Positions 45,152-53,854 of a stretch of DNA of 64,000 bases are shown here, piece after piece; within the stretch, counting starts at the first letter, position 1; the number at the start of each line of letters is the position of its first letter. The position numbers and the translations under genes are program-made. Source of the DNA: DATBVX01 sp963724625 (lineage in GTDB: Bacteria > Pseudomonadota > Gammaproteobacteria > Steroidobacterales > Steroidobacteraceae); NCBI GenBank assembly GCA_963724625.1, contig CAVRVO010000017.1, positions 186,001 through 250,000 of the forward strand, written 5' to 3'. The notes beneath the pieces were generated by a model, which saw only the letters and a list, made by a program, of their open reading frames with translations, was not told the origin of the DNA and ran no database searches.

Positions 45152-46486
45152 TCAGTCGGTGAGACGCACTACGGCCGCGTTCTCGAACGAGTCGACGCCG
45201 GAAACGATGATCTGATCGCCTTCCTCGAGTCCCGAGGCGATTTCCACCGCGCTGATGCTGGTGGCGCCAAGCTTGATCGGCTTGCGGCGCGCCATGCCGT
45301 CCTCGACCAGGTAGGCAATCCGGCCACCACTCGCGTCGACGAAGGGCCCGCGTTCGACTTTCAGCACGCCGTCTCGCGACTCGATCACGATGCGAGTCGC
45401 GACGCGCTGGCTCTGCCTGAGACCCGCCGGAACGTCCTTGCCGAAGCGGACCCGACCGGTCACCTGGTTCTGCTTCACCTGGGGAGAGATCGCGGTGACG
45501 GTCGCGGGGTAGATGCGCTGGCCATAGTTCACTTCCGCTGGCATCCCGAGACGCAGGTCGTCGGCGTAGGACTCCGGCACCTGGAATTCGATCTCGAGGG
45601 CGCTCAGGTCGACCACGGTGAGGATGGGTGCGTTTTCGGCCACCGCTCCTTTCTGCTCAACGGCTAGTGCGGCGACCATTCCGTCCACCGGCGAATTGAG
45701 GGTCAGTTGATCGACGCGACGCTTGATTTCGTCAACCACCAGGCGCTGCCGGTCCCGCTCCAGCCGGCGCGTCTTGAGCTCGAACTCGAGACTCTCCTTT
45801 TCGAGCCCGGCGTTCTGGATGGCGTGCTCGTGATTGAGGCGTGCGGTGGTCAGGTCGTCGCGCGCCTTCTCGAAGTCGCGGCGACTGATGGCCTGTGTCT
45901 GCCATGCGTCCTCGGCGCGCTTCAGCTCACGCTCTGCGGCGCGGATCGCGACCTCGGCCATGTCCGTGGTCTGCTGGTTGGTGAGCAGGCGCCGGCGGGT
46001 TTCGATGCTCTGCCGGGCCACTGCGACGTCCTGGCTCTCGAGAGTCGCCTGTTCGCGTGCCAGCTCGTTGCGCAGCTGCGGACTGTCGACCGAGCCGAGC
46101 ACCTGGCCACGCTTGACCGTGTCGCCTGCCTGCACGTCATAAGTGACGTTGCCGGCGGCGGGTGCGAACAAGGTCGGGCTGACCGCCGCGACCACTGTTC
46201 CTTGTGCAGATACGTCGCGTACGAACGGGCCCTTGGTGACCGTAGCAATGCGCACGCGCTCGCGCGGCACGCTGATCTCAGCATGCATCCAGCGCAGCGC
46301 AGCGGGGAGAATGACGATCAGCAGGAGCAGTGCACCGGCGCCTGAAGCGATGAGGATCTTGCGCCGGCGCAGCTGCGCCGGGCGCGGATCGATCGCAACG
46401 TCCTGCGCCGAGGTGTCGCGAATGCCGCCGGCCTTTGCCGAGGCACGATCGTCACTGTGGAGACGGGAAATGGATGCACCCTTCAT
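45152..46486 (-). CDS. HlyD/MacA-type periplasmic adaptor
   Basis: About 444 residues: a cytoplasmic N-terminus, one TM helix (about 50-72, KILIASGAGALLLLIVILPAAL), a barrel-sandwich (lipoyl-like) half, a long coiled-coil hairpin (about 140-250), then the second lipoyl half (SPVDGMVAALAVEQKGAV) and beta-barrel and membrane-proximal domains. It links the ABC pump to an outer-membrane channel. ATG 46486 overlaps the stop of the small secreted-protein gene (ATGA) and has AGGAG ahead. The frame is open upstream to 46828, but that extension is Arg-rich and unlikely to be coding. Confidence 0.9.
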   Translation of the reverse strand: MKGASISRLHSDDRASAKAGGIRDTSAQDVAIDPRPAQLRRRKILIASGAGALLLLIVILPAALRWMHAEISVPRERVRIATVTKGPFVRDVSAQGTVVAAVSPTLFAPAAGNVTYDVQAGDTVKRGQVLGSVDSPQLRNELAREQATLESQDVAVARQSIETRRRLLTNQQTTDMAEVAIRAAERELKRAEDAWQTQAISRRDFEKARDDLTTARLNHEHAIQNAGLEKESLEFELKTRRLERDRQRLVVDEIKRRVDQLTLNSPVDGMVAALAVEQKGAVAENAPILTVVDLSALEIEFQVPESYADDLRLGMPAEVNYGQRIYPATVTAISPQVKQNQVTGRVRFGKDVPAGLRQSQRVATRIVIESRDGVLKVERGPFVDASGGRIAYLVEDGMARRKPIKLGATSISAVEIASGLEEGDQIIVSGVDSFENAAVVRLTD

Positions 46487-46740
46487 GACCAGGAACGCTC
46501 CTGATAGCCGCAATGCGCGCAAACGGAAACCGATTTCAGACTCGTGGCCTGTTCGAACAGCACCGCGCTCAGCCGTAGGCAAAGGGCCGGCAATGCCAGG
46601 CGCACCTCGAATTGCGCGCCATCGAAGGAGGCATGAAGACCGTAATGACCCGAGGCGGGCGCCGCGACGGCGCACCAGCCCAGCAGCACGGCGGCGAGTG
46701 TCGCAACGAGCGTCGATCCGCGTACCTGTGTGGGGAACAT
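46483..46740 (-). CDS. Small exported Cys-containing protein heading the export operon
   Basis: An 85-residue protein with a signal peptide (STLVATLAAVLLGWCAVAAPASG) and a short mature part ending SVSVCAHCGYQERSWS with a CxxC pair. A strong GGGAGG site precedes ATG 46740, the stop overlaps the adaptor start (ATGA), and a sigma-54 promoter lies 50 bases upstream, so it is the first gene of the operon. I do not recognise the family. It could be a cargo, sensor or chaperone of the pump. It is in a different frame from the adaptor extension. Confidence 0.7.
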   Translation of the reverse strand: MFPTQVRGSTLVATLAAVLLGWCAVAAPASGHYGLHASFDGAQFEVRLALPALCLRLSAVLFEQATSLKSVSVCAHCGYQERSWS

Positions 46741-46788
46741 GTCTGGCCTCCCAGCAGCGCTGTACGGCTGCTGCCTGGATTCTTGTTT

Positions 46789-46804
46789 TGCACTCCCCGT
46801 GCCA
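46789..46804 (-). promoter_or_regulatory. Candidate sigma-54 promoter of the export operon
   Basis: On the minus strand, CTGGCACG-GGGA-GTGCA matches the sigma-54 consensus with one change in the -12 box and correct GG-N10-GC spacing. Transcription would start near 46778, leaving a 38-base leader before ATG 46740. The operon it drives encodes its own NtrC-type activator. Confidence 0.75.
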
Positions 46805-46846
46805 GCGTGCAGTTAAGCCGTAAGCCAATGAATTGATGCGTTTTCG

Positions 46847-46905
46847 GACCCGGACGGGTCGCGTGGAAAACTGTCCGCTGGCGGACAGCGGACACTTTGC
46901 GGACG
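46847..46905 (-). promoter_or_regulatory. GCGGACA repeats / dyads: enhancer sites or gshA terminator
   Basis: GACCCG-GA-CGGGTC (46847-46860) and CTGTCCGC-TG-GCGGACAG (46871-46888) are perfect dyads; GCGGACA repeats at 46881, 46888 and (as GCGGACG) 46899. They lie about 70-125 bases upstream of the sigma-54 start, the normal place for activator-binding sites. On the minus strand the second dyad is followed by TTTT, so it may also, or instead, end the gshA transcript. Confidence 0.55.
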
Positions 46906-46949
46906 GTCAAGAGAGCCGATGCGCTCGAGTGAGCGAGCGCCCGGAGCAC

Positions 46950-48533
46950 TCAGTCGGCGAGGTACGTATGCAGGTACTGTTCGAAGGACATCGCATCCTT
47001 CGCCTCGACCTCCTGCTGCGCGCGCAACGATTCCTCGGCCTCGCTGCGCAGTTCCGCGAGCCGCTGTTCGTTCGGCGGGTACAGCTCGAGGAAATAGGAC
47101 TTGTGCAGGTTCGACATGCGCAGCGCGAGCTCGAAAAACGATTCGCCGCCCGTCTGCATTTCTCGCATCAGCCGCGCCGACGGCGTCAACGCTACGTCGT
47201 TGACTTTCACCGCCTGCGCCGCAAGTGCCGCCGCATACGGCCTGGCTGGAATTCCGGCGTCGAGCAGTTCGCAGATGCCTTGCATCTCCTCGAGCAGCTC
47301 GCGAGCCCACGCAAGCATCGGGTAACTGCGTCCATCGCGTCCGAGCGTAAGGCCGGGCTCACGACCACGCCGCGCCACGGTGATGTGGTTGGTATCGAGT
47401 TCGCGTTGCTCGCTCGCGTCCAGCGGTGGGCTCGCCTTGAGCACGCACAGGGCCAGGAAAGCTTCGAGGAAGCGCAGCTTGTTCTGGTTGACGCCCACCG
47501 GATCGAACGCGCTCACATCGAGCGCTCGAACCTCGACGTACTCGACTCCGGCGCGTAGCAGCGCCTTGGTCGGGCGCTCACCGGAACGCGCCACGCGTTT
47601 GGGGCGAATGAAGCTGTAGTACTCATTCTCGATCTGCAGCAGGTTGGCATTGAGCTGGCGATATTCCCCGTTCACCTGGACGCCAAGACGCTGATACTCC
47701 GTATTCGGAGTGGAGATGGCACGCTGCAGATCGCGTACGTAGTCCTCGAGGCTGTTCACCGAGATCTCGACGCCGGCCTGGCTCTTGTTGCGATAACCGA
47801 GATCGCTCATCCGCAGCGAAGTCGCATATGGCTCGTAGAACGTCCCGGCATCCAGTTGCGGCAACTCGAGATCGCGACCTTCGAGGAACGACTTGCACAC
47901 CGCGGGCGACACGCCAAACAGGTACAGCACGATCCAGCCGTGGCGCCGGTAATTGCGCAGCAACGCAAAATACTGCTCGGAAATGAAAGCCTGCCCGCCG
48001 TGCCGCGACTCCAGCACATCCGCGAGCACCGGCCAGAAATTCGCCGGAAAGGAGTAGTTGAAGTGCACTCCCGAAATCGCCTGCATCATGCGTCCATAAC
48101 GCAGCCCGAGACCTTCGCGATAGATGCTCTTCATGCGCCCGACGTTCGAGCGCCCGTACTGCGCGATCGGGATGTCGGCGTCGTTGCGGATCGCGCACGG
48201 CATGCTGGTCGCCCACAGCAATTCGTCGCCCAGGTCGCGATAGACGAATTGGTGGATGTCGCACAGGTACTGCAGCAGCTCCCAGCTCTGCGTGAACGGC
48301 GGGGTAACCAGCTCGATCAGCGCCTCCGAGTAGTCGGTCGTGATGTGCTCGTTGGTCAGTGCTGAGCCGAGCGCGCGGGGGTGCGGACGTTTCGAGACCC
48401 GTCCATCCGGTGTCACTCGCAGCGATTCCTTTTCAACGCCTTTGCGCCCCTGTTGCAGAACATCCTTCTGGCCACTGTTGATGAGCCCAGCCAGGTGCCG
48501 CTCGAACTGACGGTCGATCGCCCGGCGATTCAA
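46950..48533 (-). CDS. gshA: Glutamate-cysteine ligase (gamma-proteobacterial type)
   Basis: About 527 residues, close to the 518 of E. coli GshA, with the family blocks GVEKESLRVTPDG, GSALTNEHITTDYSEALIE, SMPCAIRNDADIPIAQYG and SGVHFNYSFP. It forms gamma-glutamylcysteine, the first step of glutathione synthesis. There is no ATG in a suitable place; TTG 48533 (weak GGGA ahead) is the best start because homology begins about 30 residues later. It follows the Mpo1-like gene by 34 bases. Confidence 0.92.
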   Translation of the reverse strand: MNRRAIDRQFERHLAGLINSGQKDVLQQGRKGVEKESLRVTPDGRVSKRPHPRALGSALTNEHITTDYSEALIELVTPPFTQSWELLQYLCDIHQFVYRDLGDELLWATSMPCAIRNDADIPIAQYGRSNVGRMKSIYREGLGLRYGRMMQAISGVHFNYSFPANFWPVLADVLESRHGGQAFISEQYFALLRNYRRHGWIVLYLFGVSPAVCKSFLEGRDLELPQLDAGTFYEPYATSLRMSDLGYRNKSQAGVEISVNSLEDYVRDLQRAISTPNTEYQRLGVQVNGEYRQLNANLLQIENEYYSFIRPKRVARSGERPTKALLRAGVEYVEVRALDVSAFDPVGVNQNKLRFLEAFLALCVLKASPPLDASEQRELDTNHITVARRGREPGLTLGRDGRSYPMLAWARELLEEMQGICELLDAGIPARPYAAALAAQAVKVNDVALTPSARLMREMQTGGESFFELALRMSNLHKSYFLELYPPNEQRLAELRSEAEESLRAQQEVEAKDAMSFEQYLHTYLAD

Positions 48534-48567
48534 GAGCGCATCCCATTCATCGCCGGCGCACCAGGCT

Positions 48568-48894
48568 TCACCACTTGATCCGACCGCTGACGACGTCTGC
48601 GAACATCCGGAAATCGCCCACCAGGCTGTAGAGCGGGTACGTGAACGTCGCCGGCCGATTCCTCTCGTAGAAAAAATGGCCGATCCATGCCGGGCCGTAT
48701 CCAACCACGGGAAGGAGAAACAACCAGCCGAACCGCCCACTGACCAGGGTGGCGGCAAGAGTCAACAGGACCAGGCCGGTTCCAACGACATGCAAGCGCC
48801 TCGAGGCCGCGTTGACGTGTTCGGAGAGATAAAACGGGTAGAAATCCCGAAAGTGCGCGAATTCGTGCGCCGGCGCGCTGCTGCGATCCCTCAT
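48568..48894 (-). CDS. Mpo1/DUF962-family membrane protein
   Basis: A 108-residue protein of the DUF962/Mpo1 family: FRDFYPFYLSEHVNAASRRLHVVGT with the conserved His residues, two TM helices, GPAWIGHFFYERNRPATFTYPLYSLVGDFRMF. Yeast Mpo1 is an Fe-dependent dioxygenase that degrades 2-hydroxy fatty acids; whether bacterial relatives do the same is not established. AAGGGG precedes ATG 48894. Possibly co-transcribed with gshA. Confidence 0.92.
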   Translation of the reverse strand: MRDRSSAPAHEFAHFRDFYPFYLSEHVNAASRRLHVVGTGLVLLTLAATLVSGRFGWLFLLPVVGYGPAWIGHFFYERNRPATFTYPLYSLVGDFRMFADVVSGRIKW

Positions 48895-49156
48895 GCGGTT
48901 CCCCTTCACCCCCGAAGAGGCGGCAGTGTCCGTGAGCCCGCTTTCGGGCGTCAAGGCTAGGGAACCCGACAGGTTGGGACCACCTTCCCAACCCCTCCGG
49001 TAACTTTGACATATCGGTCAGATAGCGGTCCGGCCTACAGGCAATCTGTGATCGCTGCCGCAATTGCCCGCGACCGCGCTCGGTATTCTCGCTTCCGCAG
49101 TGGTCGCTTCAACAACGCTAGAACTGACAGGGGATCGAAGGACCTTGACGAGGCGA

Positions 49157-50101
49157 ATGCAATTGACTGCCGCGTCGGTCATCGCGGTGGCCTTGATCGC
49201 AGTACTCAGCAGTTCTGCTTCGGCCGGCGCTTTGCGCGAGATGCTCGGCCCCAATGCCACGTTCTGGGTTGGCGCCAGTGCCGGCTTCATACTCGTGCTG
49301 CTCTCACTCGCCGTCCTTTATCTCTGGAACCGGATGTTGCGAGCCCTGGTGGCAAAGCGCACCCAGGCTCTGCAGCACGAGCTCGCCGAACGCCAGCGCA
49401 TGGAAATCGCGCTCAACTACGCCCGGGAACAGCTGGAAGAACGGGTCAAGGAGCGCACGGCGGTGCTGCAGGCGAGCAACCAGGAGCTCAACGCCACGCG
49501 AATTCAGCTGCAGGAGGCGAATGTCCAGCTCCTGCGCCTCGTCGCCATCGATGGCCTGACCGGGATCGCCAACCGCCGCCAGTTCGATGAAGTGCTGGCG
49601 CGCGAGGTACGGCGCTGCCTGCGCGAGCGACAGCCGCTGTCGTTGATCCTGTGCGACATCGACGGCTTCAAACGCTACAACGACACCTACGGCCACGCCC
49701 GCGGCGACGACACGCTGCGGCGCGTGGCACAGGCAGTGGAAAAGACCTTTCGTCGTGCCGGCGACCTCGCTGCCCGCTACGGCGGTGAAGAGTTTGCCAT
49801 CGTGTTGCCTGGCATCGATGCGCGACGCGCGTGGCTGTTCGCCGACCGGCTCCGGCGCAACATCTGGCGCCTCGCCGTGCCGAACGCCATCTCCACGGTT
49901 GCCGATCGGGTCACGATCAGTGCTGGCGTTGCCACCGCGATGTTCGATCGAATCTACGGGATCGAGGAGCTGATCCAGGCTGCGGACATGGCGCTGTACC
50001 GTGCCAAGGGCCACGGCCGCAATCGCGTCGAACCGCACGCGCCGATTGCGACTGCGGCGAGTGCTCCACCAGTGGAAGACAAGCTGCTCGCGGAAGGTTG
50101 A
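49157..50101 (+). CDS. Membrane diguanylate cyclase (GGDEF)
   Basis: About 314 residues: an N-terminal hydrophobic segment, a second TM helix (WVGASAGFILVLLSLAVLYLW), a coiled-coil signalling helix (about 60-130, RTQALQHELAERQRMEI...) and a GGDEF domain with an intact A-site (RYGGEEFAIVL near 208) and an RAGD I-site. It is predicted to make c-di-GMP. ATG 49157 is chosen; an in-frame TTG at 49064 would add 31 residues. Confidence 0.9.
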   Translation: MQLTAASVIAVALIAVLSSSASAGALREMLGPNATFWVGASAGFILVLLSLAVLYLWNRMLRALVAKRTQALQHELAERQRMEIALNYAREQLEERVKERTAVLQASNQELNATRIQLQEANVQLLRLVAIDGLTGIANRRQFDEVLAREVRRCLRERQPLSLILCDIDGFKRYNDTYGHARGDDTLRRVAQAVEKTFRRAGDLAARYGGEEFAIVLPGIDARRAWLFADRLRRNIWRLAVPNAISTVADRVTISAGVATAMFDRIYGIEELIQAADMALYRAKGHGRNRVEPHAPIATAASAPPVEDKLLAEG

Positions 50102-50144
50102 GGCGATATTCGCCGCGGCCACGCGTGCAGATCAGAGGACGAGT

Positions 50145-50357
50145 ATGAAGACCAAGCGAATACCTTCAGGACGAAGCTCACGACGGCACCGCCATGCCGC
50201 GCGTCATCAGCCGTGTGCCGAGTTGCCGGCATCCCGCGAGCATGTTTCGGTGGATGCGGCGATCCTCTTCACTGATTCGCATGCCCCGGGCCGAGCGGCA
50301 GTGTGGCTCGAACCGCAGGGCGCTGATGAACGCGCCTGCACCACCAATACGTTCTAA
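50145..50357 (+). CDS. Small hypothetical protein
   Basis: A 70-residue frame starting at ATG 50145, 8 bases after GAGGACG, with an Arg/His-rich N-terminal half and no recognised domain. Its stop overlaps the stop of the convergent glycosyltransferase gene by 4 bases. The neat fit in the spacer after the cyclase gene and the ribosome site are the only support. Confidence 0.3.
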   Translation: MKTKRIPSGRSSRRHRHAARHQPCAELPASREHVSVDAAILFTDSHAPGRAAVWLEPQGADERACTTNTF

Positions 50358-51064
50358 AGCCTCTCCGCCTCACCCTCGTCACGGCTGGACCAGCGCGCCA
50401 GTGTTGCCGGCGAAAAACCGGCAATGTAGCCCAGCGCGAGCAGTCGATTGCTCAGCGCGTGCCGCAGCCAGCCGCGCCGCGCCCAGGGTCCCTCCGCGAC
50501 GCTAATCGGGAGCGCCAGGGCGTCGAACCTTCCCTGCCGTCGCACCGCCTTCACGAGGGGGACCTGTTCGAAGAGCGGCGTAGGCGCAAAGCCGCCGCAC
50601 ACCTCGAAGGTTTCACGCGCCACGAACAATCCCTGGTCGCCGTAGGGCACGCCGCACTGACTGCGCAGGCGCACTCCCAATTCCAGCAGCGTCTCTTGCC
50701 AGTGCCGCCGACCGCGGGGACGCCACCTGAAATACCCGCCGAGGGCGCCGCTGTCGATCGCAATGGCAATCGCCATCAAGGACTGCGGATGAGGTTCCGC
50801 ATCGGGATACACGAACCACAGGACGGAGCCGCGAGCCTGTGCTGCTCCTTTCATGAGCTGGACGCCGCGCCCGTGCACCGAAGGAACCCAGAGCGCCTCG
50901 TAGCGTGCGCATAGCCTGCGCGTGTCGATGCTCTGAGCTCCGTCAGCCACGATGACTTCGCGCGGCATGCGCGGCCAGCTGCGAATCCGCTTCAGGAGAG
51001 CGACGAGCGCTGGATCCTCGGCGAACGAGGGAACCACGATGCTGATCTCGTACGGAGTCGTCAA
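50354..51064 (-). CDS. Glycosyltransferase family 2 (rSAM/selenodomain-associated type)
   Basis: A 236-residue GT-A fold enzyme: ISIVVPSFAEDPALVALLKRI, PREVIVADGAQS, RGVQLMKGAAQARGSVLWFVYPDAEPHP with the metal-binding acidic motif, and CGVPYGDQGLFVARETFEVCGGF. This resembles the TIGR04283-type transferases found beside radical SAM or selenium genes; no such neighbour is present here. TTG 51064 is the only start that keeps the N-terminal strand. Confidence 0.85.
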   Translation of the reverse strand: MTTPYEISIVVPSFAEDPALVALLKRIRSWPRMPREVIVADGAQSIDTRRLCARYEALWVPSVHGRGVQLMKGAAQARGSVLWFVYPDAEPHPQSLMAIAIAIDSGALGGYFRWRPRGRRHWQETLLELGVRLRSQCGVPYGDQGLFVARETFEVCGGFAPTPLFEQVPLVKAVRRQGRFDALALPISVAEGPWARRGWLRHALSNRLLALGYIAGFSPATLARWSSRDEGEAERL

Positions 51065-51162
51065 ACCGGCGCGACTGCCTTGGTGACAGCTTCTTGCGCC
51101 ATGATGACACGCGCCGCGACGCGGCGCGCGACCGCCGGCCGGAGCCGCGGTCTAGTGCGATC

Positions 51163-53010
51163 TCAGTCTGGGTCGCGTTGGATAGCGCCTTCGCGTTCCA
51201 TCTCGTCCTTGGTACGGCAGCGATCGACCAGGCGCGTGCCGGTCGAAGGATCAGCATTGCAGATCATCTTGTAGTCGAGCGAAAACTGGATGGTCTGCGT
51301 CATACGGCGCGCCACTGGCTGGCCATCGACTACTGTCGGTTCGAAACGCCAGTTATGCACTGCCTTGCGAACGGCTGAATCGAACACCCTGCGCGGCTTG
51401 GCCTCGACAATACGGACATCCGAGACGCGACCCTTGTCGTCGATCGTGTAGTTCACCGTGACCCAGCCTTCGATGCCACTCATCCGGGCTGCGGTCGGGA
51501 ATTGCGGCTGCTCGAGCGAGATCGCCTTGACCCCCGGCATCCCAGCCGTGGAGGTTGCGTCTTCTGTGCCAAGCGATGGGGCGGCGCCGTGAGCGTCCTG
51601 CGCCATTTCCGTCTGCGCGACATCAGTCGCGCCTGTCGCATCCGTTGCGGCTGGGGCGATGGCATCGAGTGCCGGGAGCTCTGCTGCCTCTCCTGCAGGC
51701 GTTGGCTCCGACAGGGCCTGCGGGGCGGGCGCTTCACTTCGCCCAGGGGTTGCAGCCGTCTCGGGCACGCTCTCGCGCTTTGCAATCTGCATTGTTGCCA
51801 CAGCGGGCTGCGGCGCAACGGCACTGCCGGCAGCGGCCTTGACGGGCGCGCTTTCAATGGTTGCATGCGGCGCGGCTACAGGCTCCGTCTTGGCCTCCGG
51901 TGCCACCGCTTCGACCGTCGGGGCCTGGACCGGCAGCGCAGCGGGCGCCGTGACCGGCGCACTGGCTGCCATCGCGGCGGCCTCAGCATGGGGCGCGGGG
52001 GTGCCTATCGGATGCATCAGGCCGCTCAAACTCACGCCAAATGCCGCCAGGACCAGGCCGACGCTCCAGTGGGTGGCGACCCGGGCGGGCTCGCGTACGG
52101 AGACGATGCGCTTGATGCGGCTTAGCAATTTGCCGCCATCGCTCCCAACGCTGGTCTGCAACGCCAGGGACTGCGCACCCGCAAGCTCGGCGAGTGCCCG
52201 CGCGTAGGCCAGTGCGTCTCCGGAACTCGTGACCACGAGATCATCACAGCAGTTCTCTCGTTCCTCGCGCAGTACCCGGGACACCCAGCGCACGACCGGG
52301 TGATAGAAGAGCAGCGTTTCAACCACCACCTGCATGAGATTCACGAGGTAATCGTTGCGACGAATGTGTGCGAGCTCGTGCATCAGGATCAGCTCGAGCT
52401 GGGCCGGTGTCAGCCCCGCAAATGCACCGACCGGCACCAGGATCACGGGCTTGAGCCACCCGATGACGATTGGCACATGGACCCGCGCGGACTGCAGCAC
52501 CCGGACCGCGCGTCGCACGCCCAACGATGCACGCAATCTGGCCACACGCCGCTGCCATGCCGCGGTGAGCGGCCTGATGTCGAGTTGCGTCAGGCGACGC
52601 ACTTCACGCCATTCGACCAGCAGGCGGCCGGTCATGAAAGTGACTCCCGCGGCCCAGAAGAGCACCGCCCAGGGGAGCCACGGGTCGATCAGCGCCCGCC
52701 AGTCACCGGCGGCGCTTGCCGCTGCCGAGGTCAGGATCGCTATGGCGGTCGGCGTCTTCAGTGCCAACACGCCGGCGCCCGAACTGTCGTCAGGGCTCAG
52801 CCAGAAGAAGGTGACCACCGGGCAGGCGGCAAGCAGCGCGAGAAACACGCATGCCACGCGATAGCGGGTCAATGCGGATGCTCTGGCAGTCACAGCCAGC
52901 GCGAGACCGAACAGCACCCCCGCTACGGCCCCCTGCCAGAGAAAATGCAGTAGTGTCCAGCCGAGCGTCGCCACCAGCGTGCCGAGTGTCGGCAAGTCGA
53001 GCCCGTTCAT
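51163..53010 (-). CDS. BlaR1/M56-family membrane metalloprotease with TonB-like C-terminus
   Basis: A 615-residue protein: four or so TM helices around an M56 domain with HELAHIRRNDYLVN (zinc ligands near 211) in the first 330 residues, a long Ala/Pro-rich linker (about 340-510), and a TonB C-terminal domain (FPTAARMSGIEGWVTVNYTIDDKGRVSDVRIVEA to FSLDYK). M56 sensors cleave their BlaI partner, encoded 48 bases upstream. The TonB domain suggests reach into the periplasm. The inducing signal is unknown; no beta-lactamase is adjacent. Confidence 0.93.
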   Translation of the reverse strand: MNGLDLPTLGTLVATLGWTLLHFLWQGAVAGVLFGLALAVTARASALTRYRVACVFLALLAACPVVTFFWLSPDDSSGAGVLALKTPTAIAILTSAAASAAGDWRALIDPWLPWAVLFWAAGVTFMTGRLLVEWREVRRLTQLDIRPLTAAWQRRVARLRASLGVRRAVRVLQSARVHVPIVIGWLKPVILVPVGAFAGLTPAQLELILMHELAHIRRNDYLVNLMQVVVETLLFYHPVVRWVSRVLREERENCCDDLVVTSSGDALAYARALAELAGAQSLALQTSVGSDGGKLLSRIKRIVSVREPARVATHWSVGLVLAAFGVSLSGLMHPIGTPAPHAEAAAMAASAPVTAPAALPVQAPTVEAVAPEAKTEPVAAPHATIESAPVKAAAGSAVAPQPAVATMQIAKRESVPETAATPGRSEAPAPQALSEPTPAGEAAELPALDAIAPAATDATGATDVAQTEMAQDAHGAAPSLGTEDATSTAGMPGVKAISLEQPQFPTAARMSGIEGWVTVNYTIDDKGRVSDVRIVEAKPRRVFDSAVRKAVHNWRFEPTVVDGQPVARRMTQTIQFSLDYKMICNADPSTGTRLVDRCRTKDEMEREGAIQRDPD

Positions 53011-53058
53011 CTCATACCTCCGTTCATCCCCGTTGCCGCAGCAAGGACATGCGGCCTG

Positions 53059-53463
53059 TCAGTTCTGCCTTTCCTGCAATCGATCAAGTAACGCGCGGAT
53101 CTCCGCCAGCTCCTCCGGCTTCACGCCCTCGGCGCCAGCAAGCGCCTGCAGGACCAGTTGTGAGCGGGAGCCATCGAAGGCGCCGTCGATCAGCAAACGC
53201 GTGAGCTGGCGCTGGGTCTGTTCGCGGCTGGCAGCGGGCCGATACACATGGGCCCGCTGGGAGTCCTCGCGCTTGACCAATCCCTTATCGAGCATGATCT
53301 GCAGGAACTTGAGGACCGTCGTGTAGCCGAGGTTGTGGTCATCGTGTGACAACTCCTCGTGCACGCTTCGGACAGTGCTCGGCCCCAGGCGCCATAGCAC
53401 TCGCAGGATGTTCAGTTCGGATTGGGTGGGACGCACAGCGCGCATTTCGGTCTTTCTCTTCAT
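53059..53463 (-). CDS. BlaI/MecI-family transcriptional repressor
   Basis: A 134-residue winged-helix protein (PTQSELNILRVLWRLGPSTVRSVHEEL, NLGYTTVLKFLQIMLDKGLVKRE) with a C-terminal dimerisation part containing the family region around which M56 proteases cut. It is followed by the M56 protease gene. ATG 53463 is used; ATG 53445 is also in frame. It probably represses its own operon through the dyad at 53513-53526. Confidence 0.93.
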   Translation of the reverse strand: MKRKTEMRAVRPTQSELNILRVLWRLGPSTVRSVHEELSHDDHNLGYTTVLKFLQIMLDKGLVKREDSQRAHVYRPAASREQTQRQLTRLLIDGAFDGSRSQLVLQALAGAEGVKPEELAEIRALLDRLQERQN

Positions 53464-53854
53464 GACTGCGGCTCTCGCGTTCTGGTCTCAGCGATCAGGA
53501 TTATAGGTCGGCACGAAGCCCTTCGTATATGGCTCGCAGCGCTTTCGTTGCGCTTGGGCCACAACCAACCGGAGATCGCCTTCTAGTGGCCGCGGCGCTC
53601 TGCCTGCGATTGTGTGCCCAAGCGCACAAATTTTCACGCGGCGTGACAGTTTTGCGGCAAGTTTGTCGCTATACCAAAGGGGGAAGGGTGCAATACAGGG
53701 CATGGATGCCCGCTCACACGGATGGCGAGCGGATCGCGCACTTCGGGGAGCTCAGCCGGTACCGCATCTTCACCTGACTGGAGGCGGAGCCGGCTGAGCA
53801 CCCGCACTCATCTGGTTCATAGCGCGTTCACACCGGTTGGCTTAGAGTTTCCCG
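53464..53854. other. 391-base gene-free stretch between blaI-like and DUF2845 genes
   Basis: No credible gene. It contains a promoter for the BlaI/M56 operon (TATAAT at 53500-53505, minus strand) with an embedded dyad. Further downstream is a paired inverted-repeat region: TGTGTGC-N4-GCGCACA at about 53612-53629 and TCACGC-G-GCGTGA at 53634-53646. The latter pair is closer to the start of the DUF2845 gene on the plus strand. Confidence 0.45.
53500..53526 (-). promoter_or_regulatory. Promoter and putative BlaI operator
   Basis: On the minus strand the -10 box is TATAAT (53500-53505). The perfect dyad ACGAAG-GG-CTTCGT (53513-53526) lies between -35 and -10, so a repressor bound there would block RNA polymerase. 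Start of transcription is near 53493, 30 bases before the blaI-like ATG. The -35 box is weak. Binding by the adjacent BlaI-type repressor is inferred from position only. Confidence 0.5.

Noticed and set aside
46487..46828. N-terminal extension of the HlyD-type adaptor to 46828
   Set aside because: Arg-rich, no signal or domain, starts upstream of the sigma-54 start of transcription, and competes with a better small gene that has its own ribosome site.
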